Assembly: GCA_902793515.1 (NCBI GenBank)
Contig: CADBDO010000011.1
Location: 14,503-24,870 of the forward strand
Direction of reading: 5' to 3'
DNA from: an uncultured Erysipelotrichaceae bacterium
GTDB taxonomy: Bacteria > Bacillota_I > Bacilli_A > RFN20 > CAG-826
Length of the DNA: 10,368 nt
Shown here: piece after piece, positions 1-7,835 of the stretch
How positions within the stretch are numbered: the first letter of the stretch is position 1
Layout of the letters: every line of letters starts with the position of its first letter
Notes under the pieces: model-generated
What the model saw: the letters and a program-made list of their open reading frames with translations, nothing else
Databases searched by the model: none
Told to the model about the DNA's origin: nothing
Made by a program: the position numbers and the translations under genes

Positions 1-1523
1 AAAGCAATGAGCGATTCGTGGCGGCTTCTGTAGTGCCAGTTGAGTCTTTCGCGAGGGAAGGAAAGGGAAATCGCATCGTCAAGAAGCGACTCAAGGTCTT
101 CGTCAACAGAGTTGAGGGAAGCAAGGTTATCCTCACCGATGCCCATGGCGGAGACGAAGAAGTTGGTTGGAGGCATTTGCTGCTCATCGCCAGCGATGAT
201 GACGGAGTCGGCTCTCGCCATCGCTCCGACGGCTTCGGAGGTCGGGATCTGCGAGGCTTCGTCAAAGATGACAACGTCGAAATGGTATTTCTCGATGTTG
301 AGATATTGGGCGACTGCGACCGGGGACATGAGGAAGCATGGGGTCAAGGTCATCACGAGGTCCTTGAATTCATCAAAGATGTAACGGAGCGAGGCTCCCC
401 TGCCGCCGTTCTTGGCAAGCTTTGTGAGTTTGTAGGCGTTAGTGCTTGAAGCGAAGGTGTCCGCGTTCTTTGGATACTTCTCGGTGATCGAAGCAGCGAC
501 GACATTGACGGCGAGGCTTTGGATCTTCGCCATCTCTTCGCGATACGACTTCACAAGCTCTTCAGTGCTTGAAGCGCTTAAGGTTGAGAGGTCCCTTTCA
601 GGGAGGACGCGTTTGAGGTAAGCGAGATAGACGTCCGCTTTAAAGGTTGGGAGGAGATTCTCTTCGCTGATCTTGCCGTTAAGGTAATCTTTGAAGAAGG
701 CTTCATCGACCACGCTTTGCATGCGGTCGAGATAGGCCAAGAGGTTGCACCACTCTGAGAGCCTTCCGCTGGAATTGCAAGCGTCAGAAAGCTTGCCACC
801 GAGATACTTGAAGTAGTCGTGCTGGTCAGAGTATTGGTCGATATCGAATTCGAAGCGGTCTTTGAGCTCTTTCTTCTTGTCGTTGAAGATGGCGAACATC
901 TTCTTGAGCTTGGAGTTGGAGTCGCTATAGATGGCGCCTCTGGCCGCGCTATGGATGTAGTTGACGAATTCCTCGCCTTTGTCGTTCTTGAACTCCATCT
1001 TCTGGATGTTCTTGGCGATGCTAAGAGTTGTCTCAAGTTCGCTAAGGCGCTGGGTGCTTTCGGCGGAGCTAGAGAAGTCGTATCCACCTAAGATGAAGCG
1101 GGAATATGAATCGCATTTTTTCACATTTTCCTCGTCAAAATACGCTTCTTTTAGCAAATCGAGGGACTTTTTGAGGCCATCTCCTTTGATGACGTTCTTG
1201 TCGGTGACGAAAGGTTTGAGCCTGTCTCTTAGCTTCTTGAGAGCGAAGATCTTTTTGAAGAAGGAAAGCTTACTCGCTTCCTCGTATTCTTTCTCAAGCT
1301 CAAGAGGATCGAAGGCGGTATAAACGCTGTCATTGAAGTTAATGGCAACCGCGTCTTTGTCGTGAGCGAGTTTGATCTTGAGCTTGATAAGGGCGCGTAA
1401 GTTCTCCTCGTTCTCAAGGAATTGAGAATCAAGGAGGTATTCATACCAATATGGGATGTCGCCTTGGAGCTCGCTGATGACGTTGAGGTAGGCTTCGACG
1501 TTTCTATATGACTCGTAGAGCGA
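1..1523 (-). CDS. DUF4011-type superfamily-1 helicase, downstream part after a frameshift (runs off the left edge)
   Basis: This is the continuation of the large helicase gene that starts at 4240, read in a frame shifted by one base. From about 1523 to position 1 the frame stays open with sensible protein sequence. It starts with SLYESYRNVEAYLNVISEL, passes through a long charged, coiled-coil-like helical stretch, and reaches CFLMSPVAVAQYL. Next come the Walker B / motif II region VVIFDEASQIP (DEAS at 252-263), GDEQQMPP (motif III, about 170-190) and NWHYRSRHESLIAF at the edge. These are the expected ATPase motifs of COG1112-type SF1 helicases and are all intact. The remaining RecA2 motifs and any C-terminal nuclease (Vsr-like or DUF3320 in relatives) lie outside the window. 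An in-frame TGA at 1542-1544 closes this frame upstream, so the fragment has no convincing start of its own. It is best read as one gene with the 4240 part. Confidence 0.8.
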
Positions 1524-4240
1524 TCCCAGATGTCGACAAGCTCATCGAGCTCAGCGAAAACCTTGGTTCTGTAATCAAGGGAGTATTCTCTCTTCTGGAA
1601 GCCGATGAATGGGCTGCGTCCGTAGGACGAGAATGGTTTGACAAAGGAGACGTAGGCCGAGATGGCGGACATAACCTCAAGATATTTCTGCGGGCTTAAA
1701 GAGCCGATGAACTTCGGATCAATCTCCGTATCGGTTTTGTATTTCTCGTTCTCGAGGTATCCGACGATAGCCTCGTATGGGGAGATGAAGTATGAGCCTC
1801 TTGAATGGAGGTCTTCGATGATGGAATTGAGCTCTCCCCTCTTGTCCATGATGGAATCGCTTAAGGAACGGTAATCCTCAGCGTTCTCTAATGGGCCCAT
1901 AGCAAGAAGCTTGGAGTAGATGGAAAGGATTTCGCTCTTAGGTTTATTGAGGGAAGCGATTTCTAAGCAAAACTGGCCTAAATGGAGGTCATCAAGCCTT
2001 CTTTTAACGACATCGAGGGCAACTTCTTTTTCAGCGACGAAGAGGACCTTTTTGCCATGGTAAAGGAAGTTCGTGATCATGTTGGCAATCGTCTGCGATT
2101 TGCCTGTGCCTGGCGGGCCATCAAGGATGAAGGATTCGCCTTCTTCGGCATCGGAGATGGCTTTGATTTGGCTTGAGTCGGCTGGGAGAGCGGTCGCGAT
2201 ATCGCGAGGGTTGATTCTCTCATCCATCTCATTGGCAGGAATGAGGTTTTCGGCATCGTTCCACTTCTTCTCGCCATAGACGAAAGAAGCGACGAGCTTG
2301 TTGTTCATGATCGTGTTGCGATGGTTCTTAAGATCGCTCCACATGACGAAGTGAGAGAAGTTGAAAAGGGAAAGAACGCTTCTGTTCTCAAAGAGAAGCC
2401 AGTTCTTCATCGGGGCGATGATGTTCCTGATCTCGTTATAGATGAGACGGACATCGACCTGGCCGTTAGCGAGTCTTGGGAGAGGATAGAGTTTGGAGAA
2501 ATCGAGGCCGAAGTTCTGTTTGAGGTATTGGAAGAAGGTGCTATTGAGCCCGATGTCGTCGAAATCGTAATCAAGGGTATAGAAAGGACCGTTCTTTCTT
2601 CTTGGCATCTTTCCTTCAAGAAGGAAGATTGGGGCGTACATCGCGCCGGTTCCTCTTTCGGCGGCTTTCTCGTTGTCGTACCAACGGATTTCGCCAAGGG
2701 TTAAGAAGAGAGGGTTGCAGCCACTTTCTTCGATGCTCGTGTTGCTCTTTCTGGCAAGGGCTTTTAAAGCGTCATCAGAGTCATCGCTCTTATTGACGGC
2801 GATGAGCATCGATTTCGCATAGTTCTCTTTGATGGTTGGGCCATAGACTTTCTCATCAAAGGAGAGAGGTTGTTTCTTGTCGCTGTCGCTTAACTTGAGG
2901 GAAGCAGGGACAAGGCTGATCTTCTCTTTGTCGGAAAGGAAGGCGAGATACTCAAGAGGGTCAACCACTTCAATCTCGACTCCGCGGAGTCCGCCTTTGT
3001 AGTTGATGAGGCGGTTCCTGAGGTTCAAATCAAGGAGCTTTTCTTCCCAATAGTCGTAGCGGTTTTTGTTGCCTTTGGCGTCCTCTGGGAGGAAGCGTCT
3101 ATTGCCTACGTCAATGTTTGGGAGACTGTATTCCGTGCTGGAAATGCTAGGGAAATCGAAATAAATGGTGCCGTCTTCTTTCTCTTTCTTGGTTGGGATT
3201 GGGAGGATCCATTCCTTGCGGCACATCTTGATGTCGAGGGCGTAGCTGAACTTCTTCTCTTTCTCAAGATAGTCTTTGGCGTTATTCATCGCTTTGTCGA
3301 AGGTGATTTCGGTTCCTTCAGAGAAGTCGACGACGTTGATTAAGGCAAGGTGATTGAAGCCTTCGGAAGCGTTGTTCAAAAGGCTTTGGAGATTCTCTTC
3401 TTTGCTTGAAGGGAAAGAGAGTTCCTCAAGCCAGCAACCGACAAGGGCGTGGCTATGGGTGAGGATGAGAATTGGCCTTAGACCAATCGACTCAAGGAGC
3501 GAGCAGAAAAGGAGAGAGGAATCTAAGCAGTTACCCACCCTTCCTTCGATGACTTCGCGAGGAAGCCTGACGCGCTGGAAGACTTTCTCAAAGGAAGCTG
3601 GGGTTGTGCTATAGCGGATATTTGAAGCCTGGCAGGCTAAATAGAGTGAATCGATATCCTCAAGGACGGCATTAGGGTCATGGGTCTGATAATCGTCGAA
3701 AGCACTGCTGCCGTATTTCTCTTTCTTGATGGCGGCGGCTTTGGCGACTAACCCTTTGACGAGAGGGTCATTTGGAGTAACGAATGAAGCGAGAATCTCA
3801 TCGATCCATTCCGAAGAGGCGCTTTCCTCGATTGGGAGGAAACGGATGTCGACCGAGGTGGTCGCAAGCATCTCCCCTGTCTCGTTTGTGATCGTCGCGA
3901 CAAGAGAGCCGGGGATGGCTTCGTTAAGGGAATAGAGCTTGAGAGGATCGAGGATGATCTGGAAAGAATCGACAACGGTCTCTTTCTTTTTCTCAAGGCA
4001 AGTGATTCTGACCGAATGGATTTCAAAGAATTCAGGATTCGCTTTGAAAGAAAGGCGGACATCCCTCATATCCTTGTCAGTGTCGTTTTTGATGACGATC
4101 TGACGGAGGAAAGAAAAAGAATTCTGTTTGTTGCCAAGGGCTTCTTTAAGAAGGCTCTCAGCCTGATAGTTCACATAGTTGACGCTTTTGCTCGAGTCGA
4201 TTCTCAAAGAAAAGCCAAGGTTCTCAAGTTCGTTGCTCAT
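1229..4240 (-). CDS. DUF4011-type SF1 helicase with N-terminal transglutaminase-like domain (5' part, frameshifted near 1523)
   Basis: This is the upstream part of a giant ATP-dependent helicase/nuclease-type protein. Residues 1-130 look like a beta-rich domain. A transglutaminase/cysteine-protease-like domain follows, with GNCLDSS (Cys238) and HSHALVGCW (His264). DUF4011 starts near residue 393 (DYWEEKLLDLNLRNRLINY), and Walker A GPPGTGKSQTIANMI lies near residue 707, followed by KVLFVAEKEVALDVV. Real sequence ends at ELDELVDIWD (residue 906). The last ~98 codons down to 1229 are out-of-frame, Ser/Thr-rich sequence. One base appears to be missing at about 1523: GAT-TCG-CTC-TAC would restore DIWDSLYESYRNVEAYL. 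The start MSNELENLG at 4240 is preferred over the ATG at 4279, which lies inside the proS terminator. There is no Shine-Dalgarno sequence; the promoter places +1 on the ATG itself. Helicases with this DUF4011 core, some with a C-terminal Vsr-like nuclease, are known as single-gene phage-defence proteins. A defence role here is inferred. Confidence 0.85.
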   Translation of the reverse strand: MSNELENLGFSLRIDSSKSVNYVNYQAESLLKEALGNKQNSFSFLRQIVIKNDTDKDMRDVRLSFKANPEFFEIHSVRITCLEKKKETVVDSFQIILDPLKLYSLNEAIPGSLVATITNETGEMLATTSVDIRFLPIEESASSEWIDEILASFVTPNDPLVKGLVAKAAAIKKEKYGSSAFDDYQTHDPNAVLEDIDSLYLACQASNIRYSTTPASFEKVFQRVRLPREVIEGRVGNCLDSSLLFCSLLESIGLRPILILTHSHALVGCWLEELSFPSSKEENLQSLLNNASEGFNHLALINVVDFSEGTEITFDKAMNNAKDYLEKEKKFSYALDIKMCRKEWILPIPTKKEKEDGTIYFDFPSISSTEYSLPNIDVGNRRFLPEDAKGNKNRYDYWEEKLLDLNLRNRLINYKGGLRGVEIEVVDPLEYLAFLSDKEKISLVPASLKLSDSDKKQPLSFDEKVYGPTIKENYAKSMLIAVNKSDDSDDALKALARKSNTSIEESGCNPLFLTLGEIRWYDNEKAAERGTGAMYAPIFLLEGKMPRRKNGPFYTLDYDFDDIGLNSTFFQYLKQNFGLDFSKLYPLPRLANGQVDVRLIYNEIRNIIAPMKNWLLFENRSVLSLFNFSHFVMWSDLKNHRNTIMNNKLVASFVYGEKKWNDAENLIPANEMDERINPRDIATALPADSSQIKAISDAEEGESFILDGPPGTGKSQTIANMITNFLYHGKKVLFVAEKEVALDVVKRRLDDLHLGQFCLEIASLNKPKSEILSIYSKLLAMGPLENAEDYRSLSDSIMDKRGELNSIIEDLHSRGSYFISPYEAIVGYLENEKYKTDTEIDPKFIGSLSPQKYLEVMSAISAYVSFVKPFSSYGRSPFIGFQKREYSLDYRTKVFAELDELVDIWDRSTSHIETSKPTSTSSASSKATSHIGMNTSLILNSLRTRRTYAPLSSSRSNSLTTKTRLPLTSMTAFIPPSILLSLRKNTRKRVSFPSSKRSSLSRS

Positions 4241-4246
4241 ACACAA

Positions 4247-4275
4247 ATTGTAGAATAATTTGGAGGCGCGGACAA
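4247..4275 (-). promoter_or_regulatory. Predicted sigma-70-type promoter of the helicase gene, giving a leaderless mRNA
   Basis: On the minus strand TTGTCC (4275-4270) and TACAAT (4252-4247) are separated by exactly 17 bases, matching the -35 and -10 consensus at 4/6 and 5/6. Six bases separate the -10 from the ATG at 4240, so the expected +1 is the A of the start codon. No Shine-Dalgarno sequence is present. The -35 starts just after the T-tract of the proS terminator, so termination and initiation are packed side by side. Confidence 0.55.
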
Positions 4276-4306
4276 ACAAAAAAGCCTCCTTTTTTGAGGA
4301 GGCTTT
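4276..4306 (-). terminator. Rho-independent terminator of the proS transcript
   Basis: On the minus strand AAAGCCTCC (4306-4298) pairs perfectly with GGAGGCTTT (4289-4281) across an A-rich loop, and the 3' arm runs into a T-tract. It begins about 18 bases after the proS stop codon. This is a textbook intrinsic terminator and isolates proS from the helicase promoter. Confidence 0.9.
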
Positions 4307-4324
4307 AATTTTAAATGCGCGTGA

Positions 4325-5767
4325 TTAATACGCTCTAGCGAAATAGGCGATGATGCGGGCCTTTTTGCCGGTGACTGGATCGACGAGCGAGGTATCTTCA
4401 GGAAGCTCTTCGGCGATGCAGCGGGCGGTGCCGCCTTTGGTAAGCTCTTTGATCTTGAGCTCGCTTTCAGGGGTGCCGTCATAGGCAAGCATGGCGTAAC
4501 CGCCGACATTATCGAGAGCGGCATTGAGCTCTTCGATATTGTTCACTTTAGTGATGTGGGCGTCGCGATACTTGAGGGCCTTCTGATACATGTCGTTATG
4601 GATCTCGTCGAGGAGAGGGGCGCAAAGCGACTCGATCTCCTTGATTGGGAGGATCTTCTTTTCGCCGTTGACGCGCTTGGTGAGGACGGCCTGACCGTTA
4701 GCAAGGTCTCTTGGTCCGACTTCGATGCGGAGAGGGACGCCTTTCATCTCGTACTGGGCGAACTTCCAGCCTGGGGTTCTTGAATCATCGTCATCAAGTT
4801 TGACCCTGATGCCCTGCTTCTTGAGGGAATCATAGATCTCATGGCAGGCATCGAGGACGCCTTCGGCTTGCATCTTGATTGGGACGATGACGACCTGGGT
4901 TGGGGCAACGCGTGGAGGGAGGACAAGACCATTGTCATCGCCATGGACCATGATGATGGCGCCAAGGAGTCTTGTGGAGACGCCCCAAGAGGTCTGGTGA
5001 GGGGTCTCAAGTTTGTTTTGTCTTCCGAGGTAATGAATGCCATAAGCTTCAGCAAATCCCTGTCCTAAATAGTGGGAAGTGCCACTTTGGAGGGCCTTTC
5101 CATCTGGCATGAGAGCCTCAATGGTGTAGGTCGCAATAGCGCCGGCGAATTTCTCGTTCTCGGTCTTTTTGCCTTTGAGGAATGGGATGGCTAAAAGGTC
5201 ACGGCCAAGGTCATCGTAGATGTCGAGGGCCTTCTTGACGTTGTCTCTGGCTTCTTCTTCGGTCTCGAATAAGCAGTGTCCTTCCTGCCAAAGGAATTCA
5301 GAGCCGCGGAGGAATGGACGGGTGGTCTTTTCCCAACGGACGACGGAACACCACTGGTTGAAGGAAATTGGGAGGTCTCTATAAGAGGAGACGATCTGTT
5401 TGTAGAGGTCGCTGAAGAGAATCTCGGAGGTTGGACGGATGACGAGAGGGTCTTCAAGCTGCTTAGCTCCTCCGATCGTGGCGATGAGGGCCTCTGGAGC
5501 GAAGCCTTCGACATGCTCTTTCTCTTTGTTGAACATGCTCATCGGGATGACGAGAGGGAGATAGACGTTTTTGGCGCCAAGCTCATTCTTGATGCGCCTA
5601 TTGAAGTAATTCTGGATCTCTTCCCAGATGGCATAAGAGTAAGGCAAGTAGTTGATGAAGCCTTTGACGGAGGCGTAGTTCATGAGCTCCGCTTTGCGGA
5701 CGACGTCCGTATACCATTGGGCGAAATCCTGTGATTGCGATGTGATTGCGTTGTTTTTGTTTTCCAT
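4325..5767 (-). CDS. proS: Prolyl-tRNA synthetase, archaeal/eukaryotic type (ProS)
   Basis: Cytoplasmic class II aminoacyl-tRNA synthetase that charges tRNA-Pro with proline. At 480 residues it is the short archaeal/eukaryotic-type ProRS, without the INS editing insertion of the longer ~570-residue bacterial form. Visible motifs are the proline-binding RPTSE (111-115), motif 2 RWEKTTRPFLRGSEFLWQEG (144-163), SGTSHYLGQ (228-236), and motif 3 in SWGVSTRLLGAIIMVHGDDN (260-279) and GLVLPPRVAP. An HGTP-type anticodon-binding domain follows (about 290-400), then the C-terminal domain ending in the family's typical terminal tyrosine (FARAY). Only one Cys is left in the C-terminal domain (ARCIAEE), so the Zn site of some archaeal enzymes is absent. 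The start at 5767 lies 8 bases after the stop of the upstream gene, with which it is probably co-transcribed. An AAAGGG inside the end of that gene is a weak, distant ribosome-binding candidate. Confidence 0.97.
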   Translation of the reverse strand: MENKNNAITSQSQDFAQWYTDVVRKAELMNYASVKGFINYLPYSYAIWEEIQNYFNRRIKNELGAKNVYLPLVIPMSMFNKEKEHVEGFAPEALIATIGGAKQLEDPLVIRPTSEILFSDLYKQIVSSYRDLPISFNQWCSVVRWEKTTRPFLRGSEFLWQEGHCLFETEEEARDNVKKALDIYDDLGRDLLAIPFLKGKKTENEKFAGAIATYTIEALMPDGKALQSGTSHYLGQGFAEAYGIHYLGRQNKLETPHQTSWGVSTRLLGAIIMVHGDDNGLVLPPRVAPTQVVIVPIKMQAEGVLDACHEIYDSLKKQGIRVKLDDDDSRTPGWKFAQYEMKGVPLRIEVGPRDLANGQAVLTKRVNGEKKILPIKEIESLCAPLLDEIHNDMYQKALKYRDAHITKVNNIEELNAALDNVGGYAMLAYDGTPESELKIKELTKGGTARCIAEELPEDTSLVDPVTGKKARIIAYFARAY

Positions 5768-5775
5768 GTTGATGA

Positions 5776-7581
5776 TTATTTCCCTTTCCAGTTTGTGTTG
5801 ATACCTTTCATTTCAAGGACACGGGTCTCGTGTTTCTCGCTCACCTCGACGATCTCGCGGCTGAACGGGGCGAAGATGTCGCAGCTGATGTAGTCGATGC
5901 CACTGCTGACGACTAGCTCAATCGAATCCCAGTTCTTAAGGTCGCTAGCGATGATCGGCTTCTTGAATCTGATGAGCCTCTCTACGAGAGCGTGGAGCTG
6001 TGACCTGATCGTGGCATCCATGTTACGCTCGCTGCCATGTGAGCTGAAGTCGACGATGAAGCTGTCGCCTAAGGCCAAGATGTCTTGGTCGATGAGGAGC
6101 GCTTTGCCGCTTAGGACGAAGGCGACGTCGTAGCCATTCTCGTGGATGTCCTTGATGAGCCTTATGACCTCTGCCACACCGACGGAACCGACGACGTTAT
6201 TCACGTCAGACTCCTTTAAGGTGAAGACGAGGTTCGCTTCTTTGGCGTTCCTTAGACGCTTGAAGAAGGTAGGGATCGATTCTAATTCGCTCATGAGGGC
6301 TGGGTAGAAGAGCTTTTGGCTCTTGAGCTCTCTTTCGGCGATGTATGTTCCGACTAGGTTCTTGGCGATGGCGGCGAAGAGGTTCTTCTCGTCTTTCGCT
6401 CTAAGAGCGTAGTTCTTAAGCTCTTCCATGTTGTAGAAGGCGCAGTCAGCTGTAGGCTCCGCTCTTCCGATGAAGCCATAGACGCGTCTCCTTCCGATTG
6501 AGTAGACGGGTCGATATGTATAGAGAATCTTCTTTTCGTAGATGATGCGCTCGACCTCGCTGCGGTAGTTGCCGGATTCGCTTGTCTCCGCATAATCGTC
6601 GATACCCTGCTTGTAGAAGTAAACGGACGAAGGGTATTCGAAGGCGTTGGCCGCGCATTTCCTTGAAGCGAGGAGAATAGCGGTTCCGTCACCGAGAAGG
6701 TCTTTGTTGGCGACGACACCGACTTTGATCTCAAAGAGTGGGTCGTGTGGTTTGCGGTTTGCTTTAAGGGATGAGGTGACGCTGTTGACGACCTTGAGGG
6801 CAAAGCTGATGGCCTCGGTGTTGTCGTTCATGTCGTAGTTGGCGATGATGTATTCCGCCTCTCCCCCACCAAGGAGTTTGGCAGGCGCTTTGACGAATGG
6901 CTCAAGGGCCAAACGGTATCTAAGAAGGAAGGAGCGATTGAGCTTCGTTTCTTTATTTCCCTCAGCAAAACCATAATATTTTGGCCTGATCGCGAAGCAG
7001 AAGGTCATGCCGTTGCTTGTTCCATTGGCCTTAAGGTAATCGACGAAATCACGTTCAGAAGAGAGAAGGAGAGAAGGACCGTTAAGCGACCTTCCTGTCT
7101 TCTTTTCGAGAAGGATGTAGCTCTCTAAGTGGACGATGCCTTTGACTGGATCGCTTTTCGCGACTCTAAGGAAGGCCGGGAACTTCTTCGTGGACTTCTT
7201 GAAGAAGACGGTTGTCTGAAGGTAATCGGTGGTTTGCTTTCCTTCAAGGACGTCATTGACCCAAACCTTGATGCGGTTAGGCTCATGCCCTGGGAAGGAA
7301 TCGTAGAACTGCTGGATGGAGCAGGTACGCTTCTCACTCATGGCGCCGAGATTGAAGAAGGTGACGACATCCAAAGTGTTGTCGACTTTGTATACGCGGA
7401 TATTCGAGGCTTCGTAGGTCATGGCCTTGAAATATTCATCGTCTTTTTTCCTCGCAAGAAGGAAAGTGATCGCAAAGACAATGACGCTGGCGACGGCAAG
7501 AACGAAAAGAGCGACTCTGAAAATGAACGGCCAATCGAGGCCAGAGAGCCAATTAATGATGTTCTTGAAAAACTCTGCCAT
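5776..7581 (-). CDS. Membrane-anchored protein with degenerate GGDEF-like and EAL-like domains
   Basis: This 601-residue protein has one N-terminal membrane helix (about 18-43) followed by a basic stop (ARKK). Its large cytoplasmic part looks like PAS(?)-GGDEF-EAL, but both cyclic-di-GMP domains have lost their active sites. The GGDEF-like region (about 185-325) has LGGGEAEYIIA at the signature position and FEIKVGVVANKD further on. The EAL-like region (about 341-580) keeps the fold pattern LYTYRPVYSIGRRRVYGF, but the EAL Glu is replaced (GFIGRA, 369-374). LEITE has become FTLKE, DDFG has become FVLSG and AEGVE has become ASDLK. Known relatives with such losses act as nucleotide-binding or protein-protein regulators. 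The domain calls are read by eye from spaced motifs, and the c-di-GMP link is inferred. The gene is first in a unit with proS. It has no Shine-Dalgarno sequence; the start was chosen because it directly precedes the membrane helix and follows a promoter. Confidence 0.7.
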   Translation of the reverse strand: MAEFFKNIINWLSGLDWPFIFRVALFVLAVASVIVFAITFLLARKKDDEYFKAMTYEASNIRVYKVDNTLDVVTFFNLGAMSEKRTCSIQQFYDSFPGHEPNRIKVWVNDVLEGKQTTDYLQTTVFFKKSTKKFPAFLRVAKSDPVKGIVHLESYILLEKKTGRSLNGPSLLLSSERDFVDYLKANGTSNGMTFCFAIRPKYYGFAEGNKETKLNRSFLLRYRLALEPFVKAPAKLLGGGEAEYIIANYDMNDNTEAISFALKVVNSVTSSLKANRKPHDPLFEIKVGVVANKDLLGDGTAILLASRKCAANAFEYPSSVYFYKQGIDDYAETSESGNYRSEVERIIYEKKILYTYRPVYSIGRRRVYGFIGRAEPTADCAFYNMEELKNYALRAKDEKNLFAAIAKNLVGTYIAERELKSQKLFYPALMSELESIPTFFKRLRNAKEANLVFTLKESDVNNVVGSVGVAEVIRLIKDIHENGYDVAFVLSGKALLIDQDILALGDSFIVDFSSHGSERNMDATIRSQLHALVERLIRFKKPIIASDLKNWDSIELVVSSGIDYISCDIFAPFSREIVEVSEKHETRVLEMKGINTNWKGK

Positions 7582-7590
7582 GACTAAAAT

Positions 7591-7605
7591 GTGGTCTTAG
7601 ACCAC
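7591..7605. promoter_or_regulatory. Perfect 15-bp palindrome at the transcription start of the GGDEF/EAL-like gene
   Basis: GTGGTCT-T-AGACCAC has two perfect 7-base arms around one central base. It lies between the extended -10 and the ATG at 7581, starting at about the predicted +1. It could be a repressor operator. As RNA it could form a five-pair stem with a five-base loop at the very 5' end, protecting the transcript. No regulator gene for it is visible here. Confidence 0.5.
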
Positions 7606-7611
7606 GAGAGC

Positions 7612-7620
7612 ATTTTAACA
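7612..7620 (-). promoter_or_regulatory. Extended -10 promoter of the GGDEF/EAL-like gene and proS
   Basis: On the minus strand TGT-TAAAAT is an extended -10 element (TGn plus 5/6 of TATAAT). No good -35 is found at 16-18 bases, which fits an extended -10 promoter. The predicted start is near 7605, giving a leader of about 24 bases that consists mostly of the palindrome at 7591-7605 and has no Shine-Dalgarno sequence. Confidence 0.5.
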
Positions 7621-7668
7621 CGCATAAAAGCCATTAAGGGAACAAATTGATTTAGCATAAGTCTTTTC

Positions 7669-7698
7669 TTGCTAAAGAGAGGTGCTGTGGGTTATGAT
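7669..7698 (+). promoter_or_regulatory. Predicted promoter of tRNA-Ser
   Basis: TTGCTA (7669-7674) and TATGAT (7693-7698) are 18 bases apart on the plus strand, about 10 bases before the mature tRNA 5' end. The matches are 4/6 and 5/6. The position is right for a short precursor with little 5' leader. It diverges from the promoter at 7612-7620. Confidence 0.5.
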
Positions 7699-7708
7699 TT
7701 CTCACGCC

Positions 7709-7799
7709 GGAGAAGTACCCAAGCGGCTGAAGGGGTTAGTCTCGAAAACTGATAGTGGGCGCAAGTCCAGCGAGGGTTCAAATCCCTCCTTCTCCGCCA
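7709..7799 (+). tRNA. tRNA-Ser (anticodon CGA), CCA encoded
   Basis: Serine tRNA for UCG codons. The acceptor stem GGAGAAG (7709-7715) pairs perfectly with CTTCTCC (7789-7795), followed by discriminator G and an encoded CCA (7797-7799). The anticodon loop is CTCGAAA, giving CGA at 34-36, on a TTAGT/ACTGA stem. A long class II variable arm (TGGGC-GCAA-GTCCA) is present, as expected for Ser. The T-arm is GAGGG-TTCAAAT-CCCTC. It is the only plus-strand gene in the window and stands alone, with its own promoter and terminator. Confidence 0.97.
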
Positions 7800-7810
7800 C
7801 TAGAATATTT

Positions 7811-7834
7811 AGTCGGATTCGTCCGGCTTTTTTT
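7811..7834 (+). terminator. Rho-independent terminator after tRNA-Ser
   Basis: AGTCGGA-TTCG-TCCGGCT forms a seven-pair stem with one G-U pair and a TTCG loop, followed by seven T residues. It begins 12 bases after the tRNA CCA. The last T is one base short of the stop codon of the convergent HTH gene (7836-7838). No comparable T-tract follows the stem on the minus strand, so it is mainly a plus-strand terminator. Confidence 0.85.
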
Positions 7835-7835
7835 A

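Noticed and set aside
18..449. Plus-strand open frame of 143 codons
   Set aside because: It lies opposite the helicase motif II/III coding region (DEAS, GDEQQ), has no family resemblance, and is an antisense shadow of a codon-biased gene.
1500..1545. Programmed -1 frameshifting in the helicase
   Set aside because: No X-XXY-YYZ slippery heptamer and no obvious downstream stem; the shift is explained by one missing base.
4241..4279. Upstream ATG extending the helicase by 13 residues (MFVRASKLFYNLC)
   Set aside because: It would begin inside the proS terminator stem and include the promoter, so the ATG at 4240 is better supported.
5276..5734. Plus-strand 152-codon open frame inside proS
   Set aside because: Antisense to conserved ProRS motifs; acidic low-complexity translation, no ribosome binding site or promoter.
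7129..7587. Plus-strand 152-codon open frame opposite the N-terminus of the GGDEF/EAL-like gene
   Set aside because: Antisense of a membrane helix and PAS-like region; the minus-strand reading has a membrane segment, a promoter and operon context.
7772..7799. tRNA-Ser 3' end as an att site of an integrated element
   Set aside because: No second copy of the T-arm/acceptor sequence and no integrase are visible to the right of the tRNA within the window.
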